From: Verminephrobacter eiseniae EF01-2
GTDB lineage: Bacteria > Pseudomonadota > Gammaproteobacteria > Burkholderiales > Burkholderiaceae_C
Reading direction: 5' to 3'
Length of the DNA: 64,000 bases
Assembly: GCF_000015565.1 (NCBI RefSeq)
Contig: NC_008786.1
Location: 372,001-436,000 of the forward strand
In this document: positions 7,748-16,452 of the stretch, one piece after another
Layout: each line of letters starts with the position of its first letter
Numbering within the stretch: the first letter of the stretch is position 1
Program-made: the position numbers and the translations under genes
Notes under the pieces: generated by a model
Database searches by the model: none
The model's input: only the letters and a program-made list of their open reading frames with translations
Told to the model about the DNA's origin: nothing

Positions 7748-8533
7748 ATGTTCCGTTATCTGTGGTGCCTGTTGTCTGCCATCGCCCTGAGTGCGATGGC
7801 GCTGTCCGTCGATGCCAAAAGCTACAAGGAAATCACGATTGCGACGGACGCGACCTATCCGCCCTTCGAGTCGGTGGCAGCCGATGGCCAGTTGGTCGGT
7901 TTCGAGATCGACCTCAGCCACGCCCTTTGCGAAGAGCTCAAGCTCAAGTGCAGGCTGATCAACGCCTCCTTCGATACCTTGATCCCCGGGCTGGTCACCA
8001 GGAAATCCGACGCGCTGATTACCTCCATGAACATCAACGATGAGCGCAAGCGCGTGATCGACTTCACCGATCCCTACTACCGGATGGAAAGCCGTTTCGT
8101 TGCCAGGAAAGGCGCCGGCATCGTCATCTCTGCCGCAGGTTTGACCGGCAAGACGATCGCGGTGCAGGCCGGAACGTTGCAAGCGAGCTATGTGCGCAAG
8201 GTCTACGGTGACGTGGCCCGGATCAAGTATTACCAGGGCGGCAGCGAGCCCTTCCTGGAATTGCTCAGCGGCCGCGCGGATCTGCATTTCGGCTTCATCG
8301 TGCAGGTCAACGACAGCTTTCTGAGCAAGGATGGAAAGGACTTCGAGTTCATCGGCCCGACCTTGTCCGGCAAGGATGACAAGACCCTGGGCGAGGGCGT
8401 GGCGATCGCGATTCGCAAAGAGGACAAGGAACTCAAAGCACTGCTCAACCAAGGTCTGCAAACGTTGCGCAAGAATGGAACCATGAAAAAGATCAACGAC
8501 AAATACTTCCCCTTCACCCTGGTGATGGATTGA
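7748..8533 (+). CDS. Polar amino-acid ABC transporter substrate-binding protein (HisJ/ArgT/AotJ type)
   Basis: Periplasmic type 3 solute-binding protein, 261 residues. A signal peptide (FRYLWCLLSAIALSAMALS, cleavage near VDA|KSY) is followed by the family start EITIATDATYPPFES. Other family marks are GQLVGFEIDLSHALCEEL, the DALITSMNINDERKRVIDFTDPYY region and GTLQASY. The ATG at 7748 has AAGGAG six bases upstream. Neighbours (two permeases, one ATPase, guanidinobutyrase, ketoarginine decarboxylase) suggest arginine, an arginine-derived opine or a guanidino acid as the ligand. That is inferred from context, not from the pocket. Confidence 0.9.
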   Translation: MFRYLWCLLSAIALSAMALSVDAKSYKEITIATDATYPPFESVAADGQLVGFEIDLSHALCEELKLKCRLINASFDTLIPGLVTRKSDALITSMNINDERKRVIDFTDPYYRMESRFVARKGAGIVISAAGLTGKTIAVQAGTLQASYVRKVYGDVARIKYYQGGSEPFLELLSGRADLHFGFIVQVNDSFLSKDGKDFEFIGPTLSGKDDKTLGEGVAIAIRKEDKELKALLNQGLQTLRKNGTMKKINDKYFPFTLVMD

Positions 8534-8572
8534 GCCTGGCGCCACGCCCGCCACACCGGACAGGGAGCAGCG

Positions 8573-9277
8573 ATGGAATATTTCTGGAACGTCCTGGCCG
8601 CCGCCTCGGTCACGCTGGAAATGGCCGCAGGGTCGTTGCTGGCGGCCATCGCCTTGGGCCTTTCGGGGGCCTGGGCCAAGCTCTGCGGCGGTCGATGGCT
8701 GGCGGCTGTGGCGGGCGCTTACACGACGCTGGTCAGAGGTGTGCCCGACCTGGTCCTGATGCTGCTGTTCTTCTACGGCGTTCCGGCGCTGGTCCAACTG
8801 GCGCTGGACAAATCGGGCAGCGATGCCGGCTTCGATGTCTCCCCGCTTGGCGCGGGACTGGCGACCCTGGGGCTGATTTTCGGGGGCTATCTGACCGAGA
8901 CCTTTCGCGGCGCAATCCTGGCCATTCCGAAAGGGCAAATCGAAGCGGCCTGCGCTTTTGGACTGGGCCGCCTGCGGATCGCCTGGCGCATCGTGCTGCC
9001 GCAGATGGCTCGTCTGGCGCTGCCGGGCTTTACCAATACCTGGCTGGTCCTGGTGAAATCCACCGCGCTGGTTTCCGTGTTGGGTCTGGAGGACATCATG
9101 TTCCGGGCCAAGAACGCGGCGCAGGCCACGCGCCAGCCTTTTACGTTCTTTCTGCTGACTGCGGCCGTTTACCTGTCGATCACCACCGTTTCGATGCTGG
9201 CGCTGCGCTGGCTGGAACGCCGTGGCGCCCACGACACCAGGCGGGCGCCTTCAGACCGGGCGGGACGAGCGGCATGA
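8573..9277 (+). CDS. Polar amino-acid ABC permease, HisQ/AotQ type
   Basis: Inner-membrane permease, 234 residues with about five hydrophobic helices. It has the HisQ family segment YTTLVRGVPDLVLMLLFFYG near residue 50 and an EAA-type coupling loop IEAACAFGLGRLRIAWRIVLP near residue 122. It follows the binding-protein gene by about 40 bases with GGGAGC as ribosome site and overlaps the next permease by four bases (ATGA). The two permeases would form the membrane heterodimer of a histidine/arginine/opine-type importer. Confidence 0.9.
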   Translation: MEYFWNVLAAASVTLEMAAGSLLAAIALGLSGAWAKLCGGRWLAAVAGAYTTLVRGVPDLVLMLLFFYGVPALVQLALDKSGSDAGFDVSPLGAGLATLGLIFGGYLTETFRGAILAIPKGQIEAACAFGLGRLRIAWRIVLPQMARLALPGFTNTWLVLVKSTALVSVLGLEDIMFRAKNAAQATRQPFTFFLLTAAVYLSITTVSMLALRWLERRGAHDTRRAPSDRAGRAA

Positions 9278-9984
9278 ACTGGGACCTGATCGCAGCGCAT
9301 TGGCTGCTGTTCGCGCACGGTGTCGCGCTCTCGTTGGCGCTGACCGCAGGCACGGCGGTGCTCGGTTTGCTGATGTCGGTGCCGTTGGCTTTTGCGCGCC
9401 ACTCGACCCGCCGCCTGTGCTCGCAGCCGGTGGCTGCGTTCACCTTCGTCGTCCGTGGCACGCCGTGCCTGGTGCAGTTGTACCTCGTCTACTATGGCCT
9501 GTCGCAGTTCGAGGCGGTGCGCAACAGCTGGCTGTGGCCCTGGCTCACGAATGCCAGCTTTTGTGCGCTGCTGACCTTTGCGATCAATACGACGGCCTAC
9601 ACCACCGAGATTCTTTCTGGCGCATTGGCCCGCTTGCCGCCGGGAGAAATCGAGGCCGGGCAAAGTTTTGGCATGTCGCGCTGGACCTTGGTGCGCCGTA
9701 TCCAGGTGCCGGCGATGCTGCGCCGCGCATTGCCGCAGTACGCCAACGAGATCATCATGCTGCTGCACATGACCTCGCTGGCGGGCCTGGTCACATTGCT
9801 CGACATCACCGGGGCCGCCCGCTTCATCAACGCGGAGTTTTATCTGGCTTTCGAGCCCTTCATCACCGCCGGCGCTTTGTACCTGGCGATCACGCTGGTG
9901 CTGGTCCGATGCTTTGGTGCCGCCGAGAATCGCTGGCTCGCGCATCTGCGGCCCAGGCACAGCCCGATCCAGATGCGCTCTTGA
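9274..9984 (+). CDS. Polar amino-acid ABC permease, HisM/AotM type
   Basis: Second inner-membrane permease of the importer, 236 residues. Family segments are FVVRGTPCLVQLYLVYYGL near residue 64 and the coupling loop IEAGQSFGMSRWTLVRRIQVP near residue 127. The ATG at 9274 overlaps the preceding stop in the ATGA pattern and gives the normal HisM length; an upstream extension in the same frame runs only through the other permease's DNA. The ATPase gene starts 21 bases after its stop. Confidence 0.9.
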   Translation: MNWDLIAAHWLLFAHGVALSLALTAGTAVLGLLMSVPLAFARHSTRRLCSQPVAAFTFVVRGTPCLVQLYLVYYGLSQFEAVRNSWLWPWLTNASFCALLTFAINTTAYTTEILSGALARLPPGEIEAGQSFGMSRWTLVRRIQVPAMLRRALPQYANEIIMLLHMTSLAGLVTLLDITGAARFINAEFYLAFEPFITAGALYLAITLVLVRCFGAAENRWLAHLRPRHSPIQMRS

Positions 9985-10005
9985 ACTTCGTCACCGGACC
10001 TTTGC

Positions 10006-10863
10006 ATGAACATACCGACAGACGCCAGCGCCCGGCCGGCGCAAGCAGGCCCGGTCCCCGCCGGCAGGGACGGCGCCGCAGCCATCGAGGCAACGGCCAC
10101 CTGCCCGCTGCAACTGAGAAATCTGCACAAGCGCTACGGCAGCCACGAAGTATTGCAGGGCGTGTCCTTGACGGCCCGCAAAGGCCAGGTGCTGAGCATC
10201 ATCGGCTCCAGCGGGTCGGGCAAAAGCACATTGCTGCGCTGCATCAACCTGCTGGAACAGCCCACGCAAGGCGAGATCGTGGTCAATGGCGAGCGCTTGC
10301 GCTTGAAGCGCGCCGCGCATGGCGACCTGGAATGCGTCGATCGCAAGCAATTGCAGCGCGTGCGCACGAAGTTGGCGATGGTGTTCCAGGGCTTCAATCT
10401 CTGGTCGCACATGACGGTGCTGGAGAACATCATCGAAGCGCCGGTGCATGTGCTCGGAATGAGCAAGGCGCGCGCGCTGCAAGCGGCCGAGGCCTATCTG
10501 CACAAGGTCGGTTTGTACGAGCGCCGTGACTATTACCCCGCGCATCTTTCCGGCGGACAGCAGCAACGGGCAGCCATCGCCAGGGCATTGGCGGTCGAGC
10601 CGGATGTCTTGTTGTTTGACGAGCCGACCTCGGCACTCGATCCCGAACTGGTCACCGAAGTGCTGCGTGTCATGCAGTCGCTGGCACAAGAGGGGCGCAC
10701 CATGGTGGTGGTGACCCACGAAATGGGTTTTGCGCGCAGCGTCTCGAACCATGTGATCTTCTTGCACCGTGGGCTGATCGAAGAAGAAGGCGACCCGGCG
10801 CAGGTGCTGCGCCAGCCCCGCAGCGAACGGCTGCGGCAATTTCTCAGCGGCTCGCTGAAATAG
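10006..10863 (+). CDS. Polar amino-acid ABC transporter ATPase (HisP/AotP type)
   Basis: Cytoplasmic ATPase of the importer, 285 residues. It has Walker [14 protein letters not shown] near residue 68, signature [15 protein letters not shown] near 180, Walker [16 protein letters not shown] and switch histidine in [11 protein letters not shown]. An Ala/Pro-rich extension of about 30 residues precedes the usual start [11 protein letters not shown]; the family normally lacks it, so a later start is possible, but the ATG at 10006 is the best upstream one. The ThDP enzyme begins 13 bases after the stop, so importer and enzyme are one transcription unit. Confidence 0.92.
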   Translation: MNIPTDASARPAQAGPVPAGRDGAAAIEATATCPLQLRNLHKRYGSHEVLQGVSLTARKGQVLSIIGSSGSGKSTLLRCINLLEQPTQGEIVVNGERLRLKRAAHGDLECVDRKQLQRVRTKLAMVFQGFNLWSHMTVLENIIEAPVHVLGMSKARALQAAEAYLHKVGLYERRDYYPAHLSGGQQQRAAIARALAVEPDVLLFDEPTSALDPELVTEVLRVMQSLAQEGRTMVVVTHEMGFARSVSNHVIFLHRGLIEEEGDPAQVLRQPRSERLRQFLSGSLK

Positions 10864-10876
10864 CAGGGAATTCCCG

Positions 10877-12607
10877 ATGACGATCACCCTCGGACAAGTC
10901 CTGATCCGGATACTCGAAGACTACGGCGTCGAGCATGTCTTCGGCATCCCCGGCATTCACACGGTGGAGCTCTACCGTGGCCTGGCCGCTTCATCGATCC
11001 GCCACATCACGCCGCGCCATGAACAAGGTGCCGGCTTCATGGCCGATGGTTACGCAAGAGCGAGCGGCAAGCCCGGCGTCTGCTTCATCATCACCGGCCC
11101 CGGCATGACCAATGTGGCCACCGCGCTGGGCCAGGCGTACTCCGACTCGGTTCCGATGCTGGTGCTGTCCAGCGTCCATGCGCGCAACCACTTGGGCGCC
11201 GGCAACGCGGGCAGCGGGCGCCTGCACGAACTGCGCTCGCAGCAGGCGCTGGTGGCAGGGTTGACCGCTTTCTCACACACGCTGATGCAGCCCGATGATC
11301 TGCCCGTGGCGCTGGCGCGCGCTTTTGCGGTGTTCGATAGCGCCCGGCCACGGCCCGTGCATATCGAAATTCCGCTGGACCTGATCGGCGCCGACGCCAG
11401 CCACCTGTCCCCGAAGTCCCTGGTGCGCTCGCGCAAACCGCTGGCCGGCCAGCCATCGATCGACGACGCGGCAGCATGGCTGGCAGGGGCCGCACGCCCG
11501 CTGATTCTTGCCGGCGGTGGCGCCGTGCATGCGGCGTCTGCGCTGCGGGCATTGGCCGAGCATCTGCAGGCACCGACTGCGCTGACCGTCCATGCCAAAG
11601 GTCTGCTGCCAGCGGCCCATCCGCTGCTGCTGGGATCGACGCAATCGACGGAGCCGACACGCCAACTGGTGCGAGAAGCCGACGTGGTGTTGGCCGTGGG
11701 CACCGAACTCGGAGAAACGGACTACGACACGGTGTTCGATGGCGGCTTTGGCATCAGCGGCGCGCTGATTCGCGTGGACATCGATGCGGACCAACTGGCG
11801 CGCAACTTTGCCCCCACATGCACCGTGCTCGGCGACAGCGCAGATGCGCTGGAGCGTCTGTGCCGGGCCTTGCAGCAGGCCCCGGCGCGGCCCCCGGGCA
11901 CCCCACCAAGCCATGCCCCGGCAGGCGAGGCCAGCGCCTGGGGTGCCTGCCGTGTCCATGCCGTGCGCGCGCAGTTGGAGAGCGCCTGGGATCTGCCCTT
12001 CAAAGCCCAGCGGCACTACCTGGAAACGGTGTTGGCTGAACTACCCGATGCGCTGTTTGCCGGCGACTCCACCCAGCCCGTGTACCAGGGCAATCTGGCC
12101 ATCGATATGCCCGGGCCGAGGCGCTGGTTCAACTCGTCCACGGGCTACGGGACTTTGGGCTACGGCTTGCCGGCGGCCATCGGTGCCCAGCTCGCAGCGC
12201 CAGACCGCCCCGTGGTGTGCCTGATCGGTGATGGCGGCCTGCAGTTCACACTGCCCGAACTGGCCAGTGCAGTCGAAGCCGGCCTGGCACCCATCATCTT
12301 GCTGTGGAACAACGGCGGTTACGAGGAAATCCGACGCTGCATGCGCCAGCGCGACATACGACCCATCGGCGTGGACCTGTACACGCCGGATTTTCAGTTG
12401 CTCGCGCGCGGCTTTGGCTGCGATGCCTGCCGGGCAGACGATGCCAGCGCATTGCGGCGGGCGCTGCGCCAGGCACGCTCCGGCACGCGCGACAGACCGG
12501 TGTTGATCGAAACCTCGCAAGCCCATTGGCATGCCCATGCGTATGCCGCCGATCGGCAAACGGCAACCACCCCGCCAGGGCCACTCCATGGAGACACCGA
12601 TGCTTGA
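10877..12607 (+). CDS. aruI: ThDP-dependent decarboxylase, AruI-like (5-guanidino-2-oxopentanoate decarboxylase)
   Basis: Thiamine-diphosphate enzyme of the acetolactate synthase fold, 576 residues. It is predicted to decarboxylate 2-ketoarginine to 4-guanidinobutyraldehyde, the step before guanidinobutyrate. The N-terminal pyrimidine-binding domain has FGIPGIHTVELYRGL and the catalytic glutamate in RHEQGAGFMADGYARASG near residue 50. The middle domain starts near 190. The C-terminal PP domain has GYGTLGYGLPAAIGA and the ThDP-Mg motif GDGGLQFT...LWNN near residues 450-480. The overall pattern resembles Pseudomonas AruI more than acetolactate synthase. With guanidinobutyrase in the same cluster it covers two of the four steps of the arginine transaminase pathway. 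No transaminase or aldehyde dehydrogenase for the other steps is in the cluster. Confidence 0.8.
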   Translation: MTITLGQVLIRILEDYGVEHVFGIPGIHTVELYRGLAASSIRHITPRHEQGAGFMADGYARASGKPGVCFIITGPGMTNVATALGQAYSDSVPMLVLSSVHARNHLGAGNAGSGRLHELRSQQALVAGLTAFSHTLMQPDDLPVALARAFAVFDSARPRPVHIEIPLDLIGADASHLSPKSLVRSRKPLAGQPSIDDAAAWLAGAARPLILAGGGAVHAASALRALAEHLQAPTALTVHAKGLLPAAHPLLLGSTQSTEPTRQLVREADVVLAVGTELGETDYDTVFDGGFGISGALIRVDIDADQLARNFAPTCTVLGDSADALERLCRALQQAPARPPGTPPSHAPAGEASAWGACRVHAVRAQLESAWDLPFKAQRHYLETVLAELPDALFAGDSTQPVYQGNLAIDMPGPRRWFNSSTGYGTLGYGLPAAIGAQLAAPDRPVVCLIGDGGLQFTLPELASAVEAGLAPIILLWNNGGYEEIRRCMRQRDIRPIGVDLYTPDFQLLARGFGCDACRADDASALRRALRQARSGTRDRPVLIETSQAHWHAHAYAADRQTATTPPGPLHGDTDA

Positions 12608-13313
12608 AACAGAAAACGCGCTACGAACCCGGCTGGCGTCGCTGTACCGCTTGCTCGCGTTCTTCCGGATGACGGATCTGATCGATACACACATCAGCGC
12701 ACGCATTCCCGGCACGGCCAACCAATTCCTGATCAATCGGTACGGTGTGCTGTTCCATCAGATGCAGCCGCAGGACTTGATCAGGATCGATCCCGAAGGC
12801 CAGCCCATTGATGCGCCCGACGCTGCACAGCGGGTCAACGCAGCGGGGTTCACCATTCATTCGGCCATCCACATGGCAAGGCATGATCTGGCTTGCGTGA
12901 TCCATACCCATACGGCCGATGGCATTGCGGTGTCTTGCCAGCAGCAGGGGCTGCTTGCGATCAGCCAACATGCGCTGAAGTTCTATCGCCGCCATGGCTA
13001 CCATGACTATGAGGGCATTGCGCTCGACTTGGACGAACGCTCGCGCCTGGTGGCGAGCCTGGGCAAGCACCAGGTGCTGATTTTGCGCAACCATGGCCTG
13101 CTGGCAGCGGGGCGCTCGATCGCCGAAGCATTCCTGAACATCTGGTTCCTGGAGCGCGCCTGCCAGGCACAGGTCAAAGCACTGAGCGGCGGCGCGAAGA
13201 TCGTCATCCCGCCGGAATCGGTGTGTGAACGCACCGCTTTGCAGTTCGAGCAGGAAGACAACCTCGAGCACGCCGAACTGGTCTGGAATGCCGCGCTCGG
13301 GCTTATCGAGTAA
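12588..13313 (+). CDS. Class II aldolase/adducin family protein
   Basis: Predicted cytoplasmic Zn-dependent aldolase-fold protein, 241 residues. The zinc histidines appear in HTHTADGIAVSCQQQGLL near residue 107 and in the C-terminal LRNHGLLAAGRSIAEAF near 170. The family includes fuculose-phosphate aldolase and many uncharacterised relatives that follow ThDP enzymes or amino-acid importers, so the substrate is unknown. Its ATG at 12588 lies inside the end of the decarboxylase gene (20-base overlap); a second in-frame ATG at 12600 is equally possible. A decayed copy of its first 15 codons sits at 6111-6170. Confidence 0.8.
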   Translation: METPMLETENALRTRLASLYRLLAFFRMTDLIDTHISARIPGTANQFLINRYGVLFHQMQPQDLIRIDPEGQPIDAPDAAQRVNAAGFTIHSAIHMARHDLACVIHTHTADGIAVSCQQQGLLAISQHALKFYRRHGYHDYEGIALDLDERSRLVASLGKHQVLILRNHGLLAAGRSIAEAFLNIWFLERACQAQVKALSGGAKIVIPPESVCERTALQFEQEDNLEHAELVWNAALGLIE

Positions 13314-13360
13314 TGCCATTTCCACATCGTTCGTGAACGCGAAGACGGAGCGCAGCTTGC

Positions 13361-13530
13361 GTGTGGGCTGCAGCGTCTACGGTCGGCAACGTGCTTACCT
13401 CGGAGTACAAGCTCAACCTGATGGCGCCCGGCACCGGCGATCAGTTGCGCGCCGAAGACCGGGTGCCGAAGGCATCGGGCCGCAACCTGGTGTGCATGGC
13501 CGACGTGTACGCCATCCACCAGGTACCTAG
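13361..13530 (+). pseudogene. Truncated PaaI-family thioesterase (hotdog) fragment
   Basis: From 13382 the frame reads VGNVLTSEYKLNLMAPGTGD, then RAEDRVPKASGRNLVCMADVYAI, the central strand-turn-strand of PaaI-type acyl-CoA thioesterases. The usual N-terminal half with the catalytic HGG region is missing. The C-terminal end is cut precisely where a repeat element begins at 13531. Beyond the element no continuing frame is visible. This is the remnant of a longer gene, broken at least on one side by the element. Confidence 0.7.
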
Positions 13531-13693
13531 TGTCGCGTCACCGATCATCTGTCGGTCTGCGCTGGCCATCGAAGCGCATCGCGGCGTTGCATCGCTTGCC
13601 AATACAGCTCGGTATGGGCTGCGCGATGCGCCTTGCGCTGCGCTCCGATGGCTGCGCGCAGCCTACGACATCTGATCCGTGACGCGACACTAG
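13527..13693 (+). repeat. MITE-like element, copy 2
   Basis: The 159-bp core at 13531-13689 has inverted ends TGTCGCGTCACCGATCA. It is flanked on both sides by CTAG, which either extends the inverted repeat or marks a 4-bp target duplication. One end repeat has a single mismatch (TGATCC for TGATCG). It abuts the broken thioesterase on the left and lies 35 bases from the end of ynfA on the right. Confidence 0.9.
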
Positions 13694-13728
13694 CAGCCAT
13701 GGGCAGGAAACTGAACCGAGGGACCACT

Positions 13729-14061
13729 TCAAGCACTTGCCGGTTGCAGCATGATGATGAGCATGCCCACCATGGCCACAGTGGCTCCTGCAACATCCCA
13801 GCGCGTCAGTGAAACACCATCGACCCAATGCAGCCAGGCCAAGGCCACCGCGATGTATATCCCGCCATAGGCAGCGTAAGTGCGCCCCGCAGCGCTGGGG
13901 TGCAAGGTCAGCAGCCAGGCAAACAAAGCCAATGACAGCGCAGCAGGCAATAGCAGCCAAAGGGGTTTGTTTTGCTTGATGACCAACCAGGGCAGATAGC
14001 AGCCGACAATTTCAACTACGGCGGTAATGGTGAAAAGCACGGTGGCTTTCAGAAGTTCCAT
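13729..14061 (-). CDS. ynfA: YnfA/UPF0060 family small membrane protein
   Basis: Integral membrane protein of 110 residues with four predicted helices. It matches the UPF0060 pattern: [12 protein letters not shown] near residue 16, then [23 protein letters not shown] near 65, and a final helix [15 protein letters not shown]. The family is distantly related to small multidrug-resistance and EamA-type transporters, and its function is not settled. It stands alone on the minus strand downstream of the efflux operon's sensor kinase. Confidence 0.9.
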   Translation of the reverse strand: MELLKATVLFTITAVVEIVGCYLPWLVIKQNKPLWLLLPAALSLALFAWLLTLHPSAAGRTYAAYGGIYIAVALAWLHWVDGVSLTRWDVAGATVAMVGMLIIMLQPASA

Positions 14062-14231
14062 TTGATGTTTTCCATTTCAATGTCAGGCGGTTGGTGCAGA
14101 TAACACAAGTTGCGCCAACACAGCGCCACCGACTACTGGCATCCACACCGAGCCGCCCCTGGCAATCAGCGCCACCAGCCCCACTGGCGCCAGCCATGAA
14201 AATCCTGCCCCATCCAATACCACCACGGCAC

Positions 14232-14281
14232 CCATGGGCCTGAATCCATCGTTGCCAAGGCACCCGATTCAGTGCCCATGG
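14232..14281. terminator. Imperfect inverted repeat after the efflux operon
   Basis: Arms CCATGGGCCTGAATC and GATTCAGTGCCCATGG pair over 15 bp with one bulged base around an 18-base loop. It lies about 85 bases beyond the sensor kinase stop on the minus strand. It could end the efflux operon's transcript, but no U-tract is present, so the terminator call is tentative. The rest of the 303-base gap (14062-14364) contains no gene. Confidence 0.4.
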
Positions 14282-14364
14282 TTGCCTGGTCGCAAATCAA
14301 CCGTTCTCCCTCGACAGCCTGGGGCCGCAGTATCTCAGCGCCTTCAGCAAGGGTCGGTATTCCG

Positions 14365-15741
14365 TCAAAACCGCGCCGTAGTAAATCCTATGGTGGTCAC
14401 ACCCCCTGTGCTGGCGGCAAACACGCTGCCGCCGTGCATCAGCGCAATGGCCTTGACAATCGCCAGGCCGAGGCCGTGGCCGTGGATGCCGTTGATGTCG
14501 CGCCGTGCCGTGTCGACGCGATAAAAGCGGTCAAACAGCCGGGGCAGATGGCCTTGTTCGACCGGTTCTCCCGGGTTGGATACCGCGATTTGCACGCCGT
14601 GGTTTTTGGCGTCGATCGCGACCTCGATGCAGGCGCCTGCCGGGGAGTGCTGGATGGCGTTTTGCAGCAGGTTGGTCAGTGCGCGACGAAACAGCGAGGT
14701 TTCAATCAGTGCGGTGGCGTGGGTGTCGCCGCTGATTTCCACGCGCATCCCGGTTTCGTCGAGGACGAATTCAAAGAAGTCCATGGTCTTTTGCACCTCG
14801 TCTGCAATCAGTGCGTGCACCAGGCCGGTGGCGGCTTCGCCCTGGTCGCAGCGGGCCAGAAACAGCATGTCGTTGATGATGGAGCGCAGCCGGTCCATTT
14901 CTTCCAGATTCGATTGCAGCACCGATTCAAATTCAGGCGCGCTGCGTTCGCGCGACAGGGCGACCTGGGTTTCGCCAATCAAATTGGCCAGTGGTGTGCG
15001 CAATTCGTGGGCGACATCGGCATTGAAGGCTTCCAGTTGCTTGTAGGCGTTTTCCATCCGATCCAGCGCGCCGTTGAAGGCTTGCGCCAGATCGGACAAT
15101 TCATCCGGCAAGGCCGAGAGGGTCAGCCGTTCCGAGAGGGTTTTCGGGCTGAGCGTCTGTGCCTTGTCCGACATTTTCTTCAATGGCTGCAAGCCGGTGC
15201 GGGCAATCCAGTAACCGCACAGAATGACCAGCAGAACGCCGGCCAGCGACAGGCCCGTCATGGCGGCGACGAAGGTACGCAGGGTTTCAAAATAGGATGC
15301 GGCGTCCACGCCGACGGTGAGGCGAATGGCGGGGCGGTCGAGATAGGCGGGCAATATCCTGGTCAGCGTGTGGAGCGGGTATTTTTTGCCTTTGATGCTC
15401 ATCCTGCCGAGGTTATTGGGGTGGTTGGCGAATTCGTGCAATTCGGCCAGGTCTTTGCCGTAGCCAAAGCGCGGGTCGTCGCTGAAAATCCAGAATCGCA
15501 CCTTGCCGTCGGCTGGCGTCAATGTATCGAGTTTGACCTGGACATGCGCCCAGCGCTCGGTGGTGCCTGCCCGCGACACCATGTATTCGATGTCCTTGAA
15601 GGTCGTGACCAGGCTGTTGCGCTCGTGGTGCAGCAATTCATTGTCGACCACGGCGTAGAGCACGCTGCCGATCAGCGAGAAAATGATCAGCGCCGCAGCG
15701 GCAAACATGATGACCAGACGCGCAATGATGGAGTTTTTCAT
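14365..15741 (-). CDS. Heavy-metal-type sensor histidine kinase (CusS/CopS-like)
   Basis: Inner-membrane sensor kinase, 458 residues. Transmembrane helices at about residues 7-29 and 175-197 enclose a periplasmic domain of about 145 residues. A HAMP linker follows, then the H-box [19 protein letters not shown] with the phospho-accepting histidine near residue 250, N-box [11 protein letters not shown] and glycine box [12 protein letters not shown]. The arrangement matches the CusS/CopS/SilS heavy-metal kinases. Its start overlaps the end of the response regulator by four bases. It is the last gene of the efflux operon and should sense the pump's inducer, perhaps copper, silver or another metal. 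Confidence 0.88.
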   Translation of the reverse strand: MKNSIIARLVIMFAAAALIIFSLIGSVLYAVVDNELLHHERNSLVTTFKDIEYMVSRAGTTERWAHVQVKLDTLTPADGKVRFWIFSDDPRFGYGKDLAELHEFANHPNNLGRMSIKGKKYPLHTLTRILPAYLDRPAIRLTVGVDAASYFETLRTFVAAMTGLSLAGVLLVILCGYWIARTGLQPLKKMSDKAQTLSPKTLSERLTLSALPDELSDLAQAFNGALDRMENAYKQLEAFNADVAHELRTPLANLIGETQVALSRERSAPEFESVLQSNLEEMDRLRSIINDMLFLARCDQGEAATGLVHALIADEVQKTMDFFEFVLDETGMRVEISGDTHATALIETSLFRRALTNLLQNAIQHSPAGACIEVAIDAKNHGVQIAVSNPGEPVEQGHLPRLFDRFYRVDTARRDINGIHGHGLGLAIVKAIALMHGGSVFAASTGGVTTIGFTTARF

Positions 15742-16433
15742 CCGCCTTCCCCATCATGCGCGGTGGCGCGTGGTTCCAGCACATAGCCCATGCCGCGTAT
15801 CGTGTGCAGCAGTTTCTGGCTGAACGGCGCATCGATCTTGGCGCGCAGGCGTTTGATGGCGACTTCGACGACGTTGGTGTTGCTGTCGAAATTCATGTCC
15901 CAGACCAGTTCGGCGATGGCGGTCTTGGATAATATCTCGCCCTGGCGGCGCGCCATGATGGCCAGCAGCGCAAATTCCTTGGCGGTGAGGTCGATGCGGG
16001 TGTTGTTGCGCAAGGCTTTGCGGCTGAGCAGGTCGATTTGCAGGTCGCCGATGCGCAGTTGCGCCGGCTCCTGTGCGCGGCCGCGCCGCGTCAGCGCCTG
16101 CAAGCGTGCCAGCAATTCGAGAAACGAGAAGGGTTTGATCAAATAATCGTCGGCACCGTCGTGCAAGCCTTTGATGCGGTCTTCCACACGGTCGCGGGCG
16201 GTCAGCATGATGACGGGCGTCTGTTTGAGGATGCGCAGCGAGCGCAGCACCGAAAATCCATCCAGACCGGGCAGCATGGCATCGAGCACGATCACATCAT
16301 AATCGTGCCAGATTGCCAGATGCTGGCCGTCGATGCCGTTGGCGGCCAGATCGACGGTGCAGCCCTGCTCGCTCAAGCCTTTGCGGAGATACTCTGCCAT
16401 CTTGTGCTCGTCTTCGACGATCAGGATTTTCAT
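15738..16433 (-). CDS. OmpR-family response regulator (CusR/CopR-like)
   Basis: DNA-binding response regulator, 231 residues. The receiver domain starts [16 protein letters not shown], has the phospho-acceptor aspartate in [13 protein letters not shown] and the conserved lysine in [11 protein letters not shown]-terminal winged-helix domain contains [15 protein letters not shown] and the CusR-like end [21 protein letters not shown]. The start at 16433 is chosen because the receiver domain begins there; an ATG 30 bases upstream would add non-conserved residues. It lies 19 bases after the pump gene and is coupled to the kinase. It probably binds the palindrome at 22454-22480. Confidence 0.9.
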   Translation of the reverse strand: MKILIVEDEHKMAEYLRKGLSEQGCTVDLAANGIDGQHLAIWHDYDVIVLDAMLPGLDGFSVLRSLRILKQTPVIMLTARDRVEDRIKGLHDGADDYLIKPFSFLELLARLQALTRRGRAQEPAQLRIGDLQIDLLSRKALRNNTRIDLTAKEFALLAIMARRQGEILSKTAIAELVWDMNFDSNTNVVEVAIKRLRAKIDAPFSQKLLHTIRGMGYVLEPRATAHDGEGG

Positions 16434-16452
16434 GCCTGCTCCGGTTGGCGCG

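Noticed and set aside
13527..13693. CTAG on both sides of repeat copy 2 as proof of a 4-bp target duplication
   Set aside because: CTAG is itself palindromic, and other copies have CTGG on one side, so it may simply be part of the terminal repeat.
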